DNA of 64,000 bases from Pantoea sp. Cy-639 (GCF_011752525.1 NZ_VWXI01000014.1:62001-126000), one strand, 5' to 3'; counted from the first letter of the stretch, positions 43,198 through 52,516 are shown. The notes: generated by a model from the letters alone, not told the origin. Made by a program: numbers and translations.

Positions 43198-45321
43198 TCA
43201 GAAGCTGTAGTCGAGCGTGGCGAAATACGAGCGTGGCGCGCCCAGCAGCCATTGCTCGCCACTGTAGCTGGACTGGGCGTACACCCTGTCGAACAGGTTG
43301 TTCACCTGCAGGCCCAGGCGCACGTCGGGCAGCACCTGCCAGCCGATGTTGGCGTCGACCACGGTGTAGCCGGGTACGCGCTGGTCGTTGGCTGCGCTGC
43401 TGTAGCGAACGTCCACATAGCGCAGGCCGAGGCCGGCGTCGAGGTCCTGGCCGAAGCCTTTGCTCAGCCAGAGGTTGGCGGTGCGCCGCGGGACGTCCTG
43501 CGGGTGTTTGCCGGCGCGGTCCTGGGGCATGTCGTTACCGTCCAGCTCGATGAAGTCATCGTATCTGGCGCGCAGCAGCGCCGCATTGGCCGAAACGTGC
43601 CACTGGTTGCCCAGCGCCAGCTCGACACTGGCCTCCAGGCCGTCGGAGGTCTGCTGGCCGGCCTGCTGGCTGTCGTGGGTCACCTGGTTGTAGACCGGCA
43701 GTTTCTTCTTGACGATGTGATAGGCCGCAAGGGTCCATTCGCCGCGGTCCTCCCAGAACCGTTGCTTGAGGCCCACTTCGGTCTGCCGGGCTTCGGTCAG
43801 GTCCAGGCGGTCGCCAGGACGCTGGGTGAGCAGGTCGCCGACGCCGTCCTCGCTGGTGGAGTACTGGCCATACAGCGACAACGCGTCGGTCACCGCGAAC
43901 ACCAGGCCGGCACGCCAGTTGCCGCCTTGCAGGCTCCGGTCGGAACGGGTGCTGCTGCTCAGGTCGTGGAAGTCGAGACGATTCTGGTCGCGGCGCAGGC
44001 CAGTGACCAGCGACAGGCGATCGCTCAGTTGGGTGCGGTTTTCGCCGAACAGGGAGAACGTGCTGACCTTGGAAAAGGTTTGCGGGCGGGTCGCACTGGC
44101 GCTGTGGAAACTACCCGGCGCCGGTTGCCACGGGGCGAGCGGATCGCGCCCGCCATCGTCGTAGGGCGCATTGCTGTCGACGGTGAAACGGATCCTGTTG
44201 TACTCGGCGCCGACGACGGTCTTGCTGGCCAGGCCGAACAGGCTGTGATCGAAGGTGAAGCTCTGGCGATCGCCGACCTGTTCCTGGCCGTGGCGGATCT
44301 CCATGAAACGGCCGCGCTGGACGAGCGCCGCCTGTGCATCCCAGGTATACGACTCGGCATTGCGCCAATGCCTGCGGCTCTTGATGTAGTACAGCTGGTT
44401 GCTGGCGCTGAGGCTGTCGCTGATCTGCCAGTCGCTGCTCAGGCGCGTCCATTCGTCATGGTAGCGTTGCTGGTCGTTGCTGACGTTGTAGTTCTTGTTG
44501 CGCAGGCTGTCGCGCAGATGGCTGTCGATCAGCGGGGTGCCGTAGTAGTTGGCCGGTTGCGCGTCGCCACGCTCGTGGGAGAGGGTGAAGCTCAGGTCGT
44601 CCGTGGCATCGAAGCGCAGGGCGGCCGACAGCGTCAGGCTGCGCGAGTCGGTGCGGTCGACCCAGCCATTGCCGGCCTGCTGGTTCAGGGTGAGGCGATA
44701 GCTCAGGCGCTCGTCCAGGCTGCCGCCGCTGTCCAGGCCGAGCTGCTGGCGGTCCCAGGAGCCATAGCCCAGGCGCAGGTGGTTGCGGATCTCGCCGGTG
44801 AAGGGTTTCTTCGGAATCACATTGACCACCGCGCCGGTGGCACCCTCGCCATACAGCACCGAGGCCGGGCCGCGGATCACGTCGATGCGTTCGACCATCC
44901 ACGGGTCGACCGGGTAGGTGAGGGTGCCGGCACCGACATGCATCCGCGAGCCGTCGAGCAGGGTCATCACCGAGCTCTGGCCGGTGAAGCCGCGCGCCGA
45001 CAGGCCGGTACCGCCGTCGCCCGGAGTGCCGATGAAGGTGATGCCCGGCGAGCGGGTCACGGCATCCTGCACGGTCTGGTTGTTGCGCCCGATGATCTGC
45101 GCTTCGCTGAGGCTGCTGGTGCTGGCCGGGGTTTCCAGGGCGTTGAGGTTCAGGCGCGAGCCGGCCTGGGTTGGCGTGGCCAGGTCGATGGCTTGCGCAT
45201 CGCGGCTGTCGGTGATAGCCGTGGTGGGCAGGGTGAGCGGGGCGTTGCGCTCGTCGGCCAGGGTCGGCAGGGACACGGCCAGGCAGGCCGCGAGGGTGTG
45301 AAGCTGGTTGAATCGGGACAT
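43198..45321 (-). CDS. TonB-dependent outer-membrane receptor under cobalamin riboswitch control
   Basis: The 707-residue product from the ATG at 45321 has a signal peptide (MSRFNQLHTLAACLAVSLPT, cleavage near TLA|DER). The plug domain contains AQIIGRNNQTVQDAVTRSPG, GLSARGFTGQSSVMTLLDGS and VERIDVIRGPASVLYGEGA, and the beta barrel ends in FATLDYSF with the terminal Phe. The plug resembles ferric-siderophore receptors (FpvA/FhuA type), yet the leader holds a cobalamin riboswitch, so the ligand may be a corrinoid or a cobalt or other metal chelate. No N-terminal signalling domain is present. The frame extends through the riboswitch, but that start is not real. Confidence 0.92.
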   Translation of the reverse strand: MSRFNQLHTLAACLAVSLPTLADERNAPLTLPTTAITDSRDAQAIDLATPTQAGSRLNLNALETPASTSSLSEAQIIGRNNQTVQDAVTRSPGITFIGTPGDGGTGLSARGFTGQSSVMTLLDGSRMHVGAGTLTYPVDPWMVERIDVIRGPASVLYGEGATGAVVNVIPKKPFTGEIRNHLRLGYGSWDRQQLGLDSGGSLDERLSYRLTLNQQAGNGWVDRTDSRSLTLSAALRFDATDDLSFTLSHERGDAQPANYYGTPLIDSHLRDSLRNKNYNVSNDQQRYHDEWTRLSSDWQISDSLSASNQLYYIKSRRHWRNAESYTWDAQAALVQRGRFMEIRHGQEQVGDRQSFTFDHSLFGLASKTVVGAEYNRIRFTVDSNAPYDDGGRDPLAPWQPAPGSFHSASATRPQTFSKVSTFSLFGENRTQLSDRLSLVTGLRRDQNRLDFHDLSSSTRSDRSLQGGNWRAGLVFAVTDALSLYGQYSTSEDGVGDLLTQRPGDRLDLTEARQTEVGLKQRFWEDRGEWTLAAYHIVKKKLPVYNQVTHDSQQAGQQTSDGLEASVELALGNQWHVSANAALLRARYDDFIELDGNDMPQDRAGKHPQDVPRRTANLWLSKGFGQDLDAGLGLRYVDVRYSSAANDQRVPGYTVVDANIGWQVLPDVRLGLQVNNLFDRVYAQSSYSGEQWLLGAPRSYFATLDYSF

Positions 45322-45439
45322 GTCGTTCCACTGCTGCAGGAAGAGATGCATCCCGGTGGAAAAACACGCATGGGCGAACCCTGTGACGCAGGCGCGCACG
45401 CGGATACCGGCCTGCGCCCGCCCACCGCGGGTTGCCAAG

Positions 45440-45625
45440 TGAGGTTCCAGGCCGGTCTCCGGGCTTGCGAGGGGCATGAAGCCTTCACCTTCCCATGCAG
45501 TCGCACAGTGGTCTGTCGAAGGGTTCGCTCGCTTACCGTTGCGGGGGCAGCGCCGGACTTGTCGTGACAACGACGCACCGGCTTCCCGTTTCACCCTGCG
45601 CGCGGCGGCGCAGGGCACCTGAAAC
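45440..45625 (-). promoter_or_regulatory. Cobalamin (adenosylcobalamin) riboswitch
   Basis: Read on the minus strand, the element has the family landmarks in order: CAGGTGCCC, AGGGTGAAACGGGAAGCCGG, CTGCCCCCGCAACGGTAAGC, CCACTGTG, and the B12 box AAGCCCGGAGACCGGCC (45450-45466). It ends about 120 bases before the receptor start codon. The stretch between may form an expression-platform hairpin (CGCAGGC / GCCTGCG). By family knowledge, cobalamin binding lowers expression. Confidence 0.93.
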
Positions 45626-45955
45626 TGGCGCGCATCTGACCATCGAATCGACAGGGCGTCAAATGTTTACACATTCGGCAACCGCAGGTAGGTGAATTGC
45701 GTAGGACGTTTCGCTTTCTCTTGAGGGGTGGTGTTTTCAGCAAGTTTTTATCTACGTCGATCTGTAGGTTGAGCCCGGAAATTTGTCGCGATCAGCGCGC
45801 TTCAGGCGCTTGCCGTGCTCATCGGCTCGCAGGGCTGTCGGTGCCGTTTCAAGCACCCATGCCTGCGTTTTCCAAACGTGCAATGCATATCCCCAAGGGA
45901 GTGGGGAGACCAGGCCAAGGCCTGTTGTTGTCATGCCCTTCTTAAGGACAAGCCT
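45626..45955. other. Intergenic region between riboswitch and vgrG
   Basis: This 330-base stretch should hold the divergent promoters for the TonB receptor and vgrG. The part at 45700-45780 is relatively A+T-rich. I see no further gene, and the open frame running from 45815 into vgrG is upstream extension without a ribosome site. Confidence 0.5.
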
Positions 45956-48001
45956 ATGTTCGACTCCGCCAGCACGGCGTATTTCGACCTGCTCATCCCG
46001 ACGGTTCGTCACGATTTCCAGGTACTCGCCTTTGCCGGAACCGAAGCCCTCAGTAGCCTCTACGCGATCCACATCGAACTGGTCAGCGAAAACCCCGAGG
46101 TCGACCTGGAAAGCCTGCTGGGCCAGCCGGCGTTCCTGCGCTTTGGTCTGGGCGGTGAAGGGCTGCACGGGCGAATCGAGGACATGCTCGTCGGACAGGC
46201 AGGCAAACGTCTGACCCGCTACCACCTTACGCTCGTGCCCTCGCTGCACTACCTGCAATTGAGCCACAACCAGCGGATCTTCCAGCAGCAGACGGTGCCG
46301 AAGATCATCGCCCAGGTACTTCAGGCCCACGGCATCCTCGCCGACAGCTATATCTTCCATGTCGGGGCCAGCCCCAAGCGCGAGTACTGCACGCAGTACG
46401 GGGAGAGCGACTTCGCCTTCATCCAGCGCCTGTGCAGCGAGGAAGGCATCGCCTGGCATCACCAGCACAGCGAGGATGGCCACAAGTTGGTGTTCACCGA
46501 CGACCAGGCCTTCTTCCCCACACTCGACACCACGCACTATCGGCAGGGCAGTGGCCTGGTGGCGGATCAGCCGGTGATCAGTGCGTTTTCCATGCGCTTG
46601 AGTACCCGCACCAACAAGGCCAGCCGCCGCGACTACGACTGGCAGCGACCCAGCCTGGTGCTGGAAAACCAGTACCTGGCCGAGTTCACCCCGGCGCTGG
46701 AGGACTATCGCTACCCGCAGGCGATGGACAGCCTGGCACGCGGCAAGCAGTTGGCCAAGCAGGCGCTGGAGCGTCACCGCGTCGACTATCGTCTGGCCCA
46801 TGGGCACAGCGATCAGCCGACGCTGCGCAGCGGGCATTTCTTCACCCTGAGCGGTCACCCGCGACAGAAACTCAACGACTTGTGGCTGCTGCTGGAGGTC
46901 CATCACCAGGGCAGGCAGCCACAGGTGCTCGAAGAGTCGGTGGCCAGCGGCAGCGATACAGCGGATGGTTTCCTCCAGGGCTATCGCAACCATTTCAGCG
47001 CCATTCCCTGGGATGTGTTCTACCGGCCGCCGCTGGTCACCCGCCAGGTGGCCCTGGTGAGCCAGACGGCCCGTGTCACCGGACCTGCGGGTGAAGAAAT
47101 CTTTTGCGATGAGTACGGACGGGTCAAGGTCGAGTTCCACTGGGATCGTGCCGGGCCGGGCAACGAGCAAAGCAGCCGCTGGTTGCGCGTGTCGTCCAGT
47201 TGGGCTGGCGAGAACTTCGGTGCCGTGACCATTCCGCGGGTCGGCATGGAGGTGGTGGTGACCTTCCTCGAAGGCGATCCCGACCAGCCGCTGATCACCG
47301 GCTGCGTGGTCAACCAGCGCACGCCGCCGCCCTACCTGTTGCCTGCGCACAAGACCAGGACCGTGCTGCGCAGCAGCAGCTACCCGCACAGCGGCGGCTA
47401 TAACGAACTGTCGATCGAGGACCGTGCCGGGCAGGAGAAGATCTGCCTGCGTGCCCAGCGCGACCTGGAGCAGCGGGTTGGCCACGACAGCCTGCTCGAG
47501 GTCGGCAACCAGCGCCATGAAACCATAAAGGGCAACAGCATCTCGCTGCTGGAAGCCGAAGAGCAGCGCACCGTCGCTGCCGACCGCAAGGTCGAGCTCA
47601 AGGCCAACGACTACTTGCAGGTCGCCAACAGCAGTCATACCCGAGTAGGCCAGGCCCTGGTCGTCGAAGCTGGACAGCAGGTGCACCTGAAGGCGGGGGC
47701 CAGCCTGGTTCTCGATGCAGGCGTCAGCATCACCCTCAAAGGTGGCGACCAGCACCTCGTGATCGGCCCGGGCGGCATCTTCAGCAGCACCGAGATCGTG
47801 GTCGGCGGCGTGCCGGCCACGGGCACGGCGGCCAACCCGGTAATGCCAGGTAGCCAGGCGGCGCTGGCAGTAGCTTCGCTGCCTCCGGCGATCGCCCCGT
47901 CCCAACGTGCATCGATGCTGCTGTGCAAAGTGCAAGGGCCTGATTTCTGCCCCATCTGCGAGGCCTGCAAGGGTGGCCTGAGCGCAGGAGCCACGCCATG
48001 A
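45956..48001 (+). CDS. vgrG: Type VI secretion tip protein VgrG with cysteine-rich tail
   Basis: The 681-residue product from the ATG at 45956 (AAGGA about 7 bases before). The gp27-like N-terminal domain includes YCTQYGESDFAFIQRLCSEEGI, the gp5/OB-fold is EIFCDEYGRVKVEFHWDR, followed by SSSWAGENFGAVTIPRVGMEV and FLEGDPDQPLITGCV. A repetitive beta-helix needle region (HLKAGASLVLDAGVSITLKG) ends at about 600. The C-terminus is CKVQGPDFCPICEACKGG, with four spaced cysteines, and may bind metal or the cargo. VgrG forms the spike of the T6SS; the genes after it encode adaptor, immunity candidate and effector. Confidence 0.96.
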   Translation: MFDSASTAYFDLLIPTVRHDFQVLAFAGTEALSSLYAIHIELVSENPEVDLESLLGQPAFLRFGLGGEGLHGRIEDMLVGQAGKRLTRYHLTLVPSLHYLQLSHNQRIFQQQTVPKIIAQVLQAHGILADSYIFHVGASPKREYCTQYGESDFAFIQRLCSEEGIAWHHQHSEDGHKLVFTDDQAFFPTLDTTHYRQGSGLVADQPVISAFSMRLSTRTNKASRRDYDWQRPSLVLENQYLAEFTPALEDYRYPQAMDSLARGKQLAKQALERHRVDYRLAHGHSDQPTLRSGHFFTLSGHPRQKLNDLWLLLEVHHQGRQPQVLEESVASGSDTADGFLQGYRNHFSAIPWDVFYRPPLVTRQVALVSQTARVTGPAGEEIFCDEYGRVKVEFHWDRAGPGNEQSSRWLRVSSSWAGENFGAVTIPRVGMEVVVTFLEGDPDQPLITGCVVNQRTPPPYLLPAHKTRTVLRSSSYPHSGGYNELSIEDRAGQEKICLRAQRDLEQRVGHDSLLEVGNQRHETIKGNSISLLEAEEQRTVAADRKVELKANDYLQVANSSHTRVGQALVVEAGQQVHLKAGASLVLDAGVSITLKGGDQHLVIGPGGIFSSTEIVVGGVPATGTAANPVMPGSQAALAVASLPPAIAPSQRASMLLCKVQGPDFCPICEACKGGLSAGATP

Positions 48002-48867
48002 GTAGCGTTGCGCCGAATCAATGGATGACCGAGCAGCATCGCCTGGGGCATGCGCTGTGCCTGATCCTCGACTCCGAGGGTGAGACCGAAGCGGGCCAGG
48101 CGTTGCTGAACCACTGCGTGCTTGAGTCGTTTCACGGCGTCTACGGCGATACGCCGGTCGCCGAACTGGTGGATGCGGGGCCCTTCATGTTCCTGATCGA
48201 CACCCCCCACGATGGGCTGCTGGACACGTTGTTCAAGGCGCCCGAACGGAACTGGGGGTGGCTGGCCAGCGTTGCGCCGCAGGTGGGGTTGAAAGGGCTG
48301 GTCGAGCATTGGCGCGAGCGGTTGATTGTCGGCGAGCGGCCGCATCAGGCGCTGTACCGGTTTCACGACAACCGTGTGTTGAGCCGGGCGCTGAGGCATT
48401 TGGCCGAGGGGCAACTACCTGAGTATCTCGGGCCGGCCATCAGCATTTGCTACTGGGAGGGGGAGCAGTGGCGCGTTCAGGGGAATCCGGCGCCAGGTAG
48501 CTATCCGGTTCCCCAAGAGCCTGCCTGGTGGCATGTGCCGACTGATCGGCAGCAAGCGGGTTATATGCGTGAACTCAATGCCCATCGCTACTTGCTTGCG
48601 GAGCATGTGGAGGCCTACGCCCGGGTGGCGCAGCGGCAGGATCCGCAATTGTGGCTCAAGGGGCTGCTGGAGCGGGCTGACGAGTGGGGGTGGCTATGGC
48701 CGGAGCGCTTGGAGTTCTTGCTGATTCAGGCGTTGAAGGATGTGGACGGTAAACAAATGGCACGTTGGCAGGCGAGATTTGGGGAAACGCCGGAAGATCA
48801 TTTTCAGCGGGTTTATCAGGAAGTGCGATTTTTACAGGGGGAAAGTTTCAATGATACGGATATTTAA
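47998..48867 (+). CDS. DUF4123 effector adaptor/chaperone (Tap/TEC type)
   Basis: The 289-residue protein starts with an ATGA overlap with vgrG, a sign of coupled translation. DUF4123 features are HALCLILDSEGETEAGQALL, PFMFLIDTPHDGLLDTLF and the C-terminal WPERLEFLLIQALKDVDGK. Family members load a specific effector onto the VgrG encoded with them. The last 130 bases are more A+T-rich than the start of the gene. The lipoprotein start lies inside its 3' end. Confidence 0.9.
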   Translation: MSSVAPNQWMTEQHRLGHALCLILDSEGETEAGQALLNHCVLESFHGVYGDTPVAELVDAGPFMFLIDTPHDGLLDTLFKAPERNWGWLASVAPQVGLKGLVEHWRERLIVGERPHQALYRFHDNRVLSRALRHLAEGQLPEYLGPAISICYWEGEQWRVQGNPAPGSYPVPQEPAWWHVPTDRQQAGYMRELNAHRYLLAEHVEAYARVAQRQDPQLWLKGLLERADEWGWLWPERLEFLLIQALKDVDGKQMARWQARFGETPEDHFQRVYQEVRFLQGESFNDTDI

Positions 48868-49627
48868 AGGACTGTCTGTCGGGGGCTTCATGGTCCTGGC
48901 GGCCGGCTGTGCTATTGCCAAATCGGAAAGCTTCATTTTCACAACTGATATGCCTTCCGGTTTTACTTACGAGGCGCTTGCGCAGTATGTGCCAGTCAAT
49001 AGAGAGCGGTGTACAGTCAAGAAACCCCACGTTGGCTACAACCAGCGATGGCGGATGCCTCATAGGGAGAAATACAAACCTAGCATAGAGGTGCCCATCT
49101 ATCGGACGGTCAAGGGTTGTCCGCTTGTTATCTATCGTGTCGAGCTGGGGATTTATGCAGTCTATGGGGAAGGTCGTTCTGACTTTAGCGCTCACTCAGC
49201 CGCTGTTGCGACGCGTGTCAGTTTTGATGAGGCAATAAAAGGTAAGTTTGACTCTTCTGGCGTGAGTGAGTTTAACGGCCAGTGCCAGTGGCTATTCCGT
49301 ACGGTCGGCCCCGAGCGGTACATAATAAAGTTGCTCGATTGCAAGGCCATGGATGCACAGGGGCGCGTGGTGAAAGGTCGACCCATTGGCGCATACACCC
49401 TCGATCAGTTGCCCGGTAAAACAGTGAAGCTGAAAATAAAAATGGCTGATGAGGAAAGGCCTGGCTGGGGGGATACGTGGGTTAAGGTTCCTGGTGGCTG
49501 GAAGCGTTGTATGGGGAAAGGCTTCGAAGATCGTGATTCGTATTGCCTTGGTAACTATAAGGACTTTAGTAGTTTCAAAATGCCGGATGGTCGCGTATGC
49601 ACTATTTATCCGGGTTGTACGGAATAA
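48851..49627 (+). CDS. Putative lipoprotein, candidate immunity protein for the lipase effector
   Basis: A 258-residue protein with a type II signal peptide (MIRIFKGLSVGGFMVLAAGC; lipobox LAAGC, Cys at residue 20). The mature protein has several cysteines (CTVKKP, GCPLVIY, QCQW, DCKAM, RCMGKG, YCLGN, VCTIY, GCTE) that could form disulfides. I do not recognise the family. It overlaps the DUF4123 gene by 17 bases and precedes the lipase by 12. Periplasmic lipoproteins commonly neutralise T6SS phospholipases, so immunity is the leading inference. Base composition is A+T-rich for this genome. Confidence 0.75.
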   Translation: MIRIFKGLSVGGFMVLAAGCAIAKSESFIFTTDMPSGFTYEALAQYVPVNRERCTVKKPHVGYNQRWRMPHREKYKPSIEVPIYRTVKGCPLVIYRVELGIYAVYGEGRSDFSAHSAAVATRVSFDEAIKGKFDSSGVSEFNGQCQWLFRTVGPERYIIKLLDCKAMDAQGRVVKGRPIGAYTLDQLPGKTVKLKIKMADEERPGWGDTWVKVPGGWKRCMGKGFEDRDSYCLGNYKDFSSFKMPDGRVCTIYPGCTE

Positions 49628-49639
49628 GGAGGTCGTCTA

Positions 49640-51832
49640 GTGACAATGCTGGAAAAACAGCTGGCACATCCTTTAAGTGATCGTGTCTATGCCTGCCCTT
49701 TTCAAGGGCAGTGGACCAGCTTTCAATTGGTAGATGAGTTTGGCGAAGGGCAACCATATGCTGGACTGTCTTATGAGGTTGTCGACGCGGAGGGTCATAC
49801 TTATCAGGGGCGGCTCGACTCCATGGGGGTTGGTAAGGTGAATGGGCACTTTGCCGGCCCAGTGGTGGTGATTATTCTGGATGAGTACAAAGGGCAGGAG
49901 CTCACTTATTTACGTAGGATGCAAAGAACGAGCTACCCTTTGCCAATAACTGAACTTCAAGTTAGAGCCGAACAAACTCGTCATCTGCACAAGGACGGTT
50001 CGCGCACCCAAGACAACCCCGCGCAAGCCTGCGCGGATGCTTTTTATCAGGTAGAGGTTCGTGATTTTGTCAATCATGTCGCACATCTGCCGCCTAAGGT
50101 CGACGCAAAATATCCACCTCTTGAAGGTTTAAGACGCTTGATGCGCAAGAGTGGTGAGCAAGGCGTCTGTCTGCTTCCCAACAGACATAATGTTCTGGAA
50201 GTCCGCCCGCTACGAGCGTTGTGTCCAGTGTTGTCCACCGATTCGCAGTTCTGTGCGCTGAATCTGTATCAACTCGCGATCATGGCCACCTTGAGCTATA
50301 ACCCATTCGGCCAGGAGCCGGACGAGATTCCAGTTCAAGAAAATGTTGTTACTTTTGAACAGGCTCCGAGCGTGGGTAACTGGTTTGGTGACGCCCTGGC
50401 GAAGTTCGATGAAATCTGGAAGGCTGACGCCGGGCAAATCAAGGCATTCTACCCGTTGTATGAAGATGTGCCGTATTCCAAGCGCCTGGAGGTCGTACCT
50501 TTTGACCCCGTTCTGTATCCAGCAAATAACCCGGAGCTAGGAAGTGATCAAGAAACTCCTGGCAGCATCCATTTTCTAGATGACCGTGACCAAGATTACA
50601 GTACCGACACCCAAGCGTTTGTCACGCACAACGACGAAGTGATTGTCATTGCTGTACGTGGTACCAGTGAGGGGCCGGACTTCCTGCGGGATGCAGATGC
50701 ATATCAAGTTCCGTTTCAGGAGGGCGCTGGAAAGGTGCATCGGGGATTCTATGAAGCGGCTCAACGCGTCTATGGATTTGCGCTCCAGTACCTCCAGAAA
50801 TTTTATATTGGCCAGAAGCTGATCATGTGTGGGCATAGTCTAGGTGGGGCTATTGCTTTGCTTGCTTCTGAGATGTTACGCCGCCAGAAAATATATAAGC
50901 TGGACATTGTTCTTTACACATACGGCTCGCCAAGAGCCGCTGATGCAACATTCGTCAAGGAAGCCGCCGACCTGACGCATTACCGCATGGTCAACCACAA
51001 CGACCCCATCCCCAGCGTGCCGGGCACCTGGCTGAATAGCAAATCCAAGGTCTACGGTTTCGGCGCGGTGGTTTCCTTCGTGAACGTCCCGGCAGGCCTT
51101 TCGTTATTCGCGGCAGGCATCACCAACCTGACCGGAGAGCCCTACGAGCACCACGGCACGCTCCACCATTTCCTGCCTGTGGACTTCGGCGGCCAAGCAC
51201 CTTCTTCGGTTCTCTGGCAGCCTGGCTGCGACACTATCACCCAGCATGCGGCCTGTGCCTTGGCCGTCCAGCAAGTCAATGGCCTGCCTGACCGGCCTGG
51301 GCTGATCGCCCAGGCATTTCATTTCGACAACCACTCCATGGTGGGCAGCTACATCCCCGCCAGCTGGGCCACGCTTCGTCGCTGGCAGGAGGCACTGGCG
51401 CTCGAGCGGCCGAAGATCACCGATGCTGAGTTCAGCGCGCTGGATGGTCAACTGAAAAACGTCAAGGACCAGTTGCAATACAGGATCCGCAGCCAGCGAG
51501 GGCGTCCGTCCAAGTATGTCGAGGCCCATGAGCAGGCGCTGGATGCGTTCCAGCGCGAGGTCTACAAGATCGGCGCGACCCTCGAGCGAATGCAGACCTT
51601 GCGCTGGGCGAGGGTCCAGGGGGCGGATGTCTATGGCTCGCTGTCACGACAGGCCGAAGTGCTGGCACAGAGCCTGAAACGCTGGGACGCGCATCCGGAA
51701 AACAAAGCGGTCGAGCAGTTGGCCAAGGCGCCGCTTCCAGCCATCAACGATGAAGAGGCATTCGCAGCAATCCTTGGCCACCCTGGCGGAGCATCGCGTC
51801 CCCTCGATATCGATTCAATCATTCAAGGCTGA
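49640..51832 (+). CDS. T6SS-associated class 3 lipase (Tle-like) effector
   Basis: A 730-residue protein from the GTG at 49640 (AAGGAGG at 49626-49632); an ATG at 49646 is a less well spaced alternative. It has no signal peptide. The alpha/beta-hydrolase core includes VIVIAVRGTSEGPDFLRDAD, KVHRGFYEAAQRVYG, the nucleophile elbow CGHSLGGAIALLAS (S400), the Asp in VNHNDPIPSVP (D455), and a likely His in FDNHSMVGSYIP (H565). The C-terminal region is a coiled, charged helix. By analogy with Tle phospholipases it would attack membrane lipids of competing cells. Base composition changes near 50,950 inside the gene. Confidence 0.9.
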   Translation: MTMLEKQLAHPLSDRVYACPFQGQWTSFQLVDEFGEGQPYAGLSYEVVDAEGHTYQGRLDSMGVGKVNGHFAGPVVVIILDEYKGQELTYLRRMQRTSYPLPITELQVRAEQTRHLHKDGSRTQDNPAQACADAFYQVEVRDFVNHVAHLPPKVDAKYPPLEGLRRLMRKSGEQGVCLLPNRHNVLEVRPLRALCPVLSTDSQFCALNLYQLAIMATLSYNPFGQEPDEIPVQENVVTFEQAPSVGNWFGDALAKFDEIWKADAGQIKAFYPLYEDVPYSKRLEVVPFDPVLYPANNPELGSDQETPGSIHFLDDRDQDYSTDTQAFVTHNDEVIVIAVRGTSEGPDFLRDADAYQVPFQEGAGKVHRGFYEAAQRVYGFALQYLQKFYIGQKLIMCGHSLGGAIALLASEMLRRQKIYKLDIVLYTYGSPRAADATFVKEAADLTHYRMVNHNDPIPSVPGTWLNSKSKVYGFGAVVSFVNVPAGLSLFAAGITNLTGEPYEHHGTLHHFLPVDFGGQAPSSVLWQPGCDTITQHAACALAVQQVNGLPDRPGLIAQAFHFDNHSMVGSYIPASWATLRRWQEALALERPKITDAEFSALDGQLKNVKDQLQYRIRSQRGRPSKYVEAHEQALDAFQREVYKIGATLERMQTLRWARVQGADVYGSLSRQAEVLAQSLKRWDAHPENKAVEQLAKAPLPAINDEEAFAAILGHPGGASRPLDIDSIIQG

Positions 51833-51946
51833 TGGCGGGCTGCGCACCGTCGCCAGCCCCGAACAGAACACGCCAGCGAGACCATCGCGGCATGACGTTC
51901 TCAAGCAATGCTGGCCTCACAGGCAGTGCCGAAGTCGCGCAACAAG

Positions 51947-52516
51947 CTAGCGCCCACGCCGGCGCGACACCCGTGCCTCGATGTTCTTGCGTCCGATCAG
52001 CAGGGGCGGTTTCTCCAGCACCGGCTCGTCGGCCAGCCACTTGTACATCACCAGGCTGTCCACCAGGCCCAGCTCGGCATGGCGATAGGCCCTGGGCAGT
52101 CGTCCGACCGTCTCGAAACCGAGCTTGTGCCACAACGCCACGGCCACTTCGTTGGTCGCCACCACCGAGTTGAACTGCAGTGCCAGGAAGCCCTCCTGGC
52201 GGGCCAGTTTCTGCGAGTGTTCGCACATCAGCCTGGCCACGCCGCGACCCCGGGCATTTTCGCAGACCATGTAGCCGCAGTTGCCCACGTGACTGCCAGG
52301 GCCGCCGGCGTTGGCCTTGAGGTAGTACGAACCGAGCAACTCACCGGCGTCTTCGGCGACCAACGTGCGCAGTGGGGCCTCGAACCAGAGTGCGCGGGCC
52401 TGATCGTAGGTGAGGGCGGGGTCGAAGGCGTAGGTCTGGCGGGCCTGGACGATGGCCTGGAAGGTGGGCCAGAAGCGCTCGAAGTCGTCGGGCGTCATGG
52501 GGCGGATATGGATCAT
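51947..52516 (-). CDS. GNAT-family N-acetyltransferase
   Basis: The 189-residue product from the ATG at 52516 is MIHIRPMTPDDFERFWPTF at the N-terminus. The acetyl-CoA-binding motif A is YMVCENARGRGVARLMCEHS (RGRGVA = R-x-x-G-x-A), followed by NSVVATNEVAVALWHKLGFE. Substrates of this subgroup may be amino acids, antibiotics or protein N-termini. It stands alone between the lipase (convergent) and the AhpD-like gene. Confidence 0.88.
   Translation of the reverse strand: MIHIRPMTPDDFERFWPTFQAIVQARQTYAFDPALTYDQARALWFEAPLRTLVAEDAGELLGSYYLKANAGGPGSHVGNCGYMVCENARGRGVARLMCEHSQKLARQEGFLALQFNSVVATNEVAVALWHKLGFETVGRLPRAYRHAELGLVDSLVMYKWLADEPVLEKPPLLIGRKNIEARVSRRRGR

Noticed and set aside
43114..45567. 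An 817-codon plus-strand frame opposite the TonB receptor
   Set aside because: Shadow of the receptor; the minus-strand protein has complete plug, barrel and terminal Phe.
45752..47935. A 727-codon minus-strand frame opposite vgrG
   Set aside because: Shadow of VgrG, whose plus-strand motifs are unambiguous.
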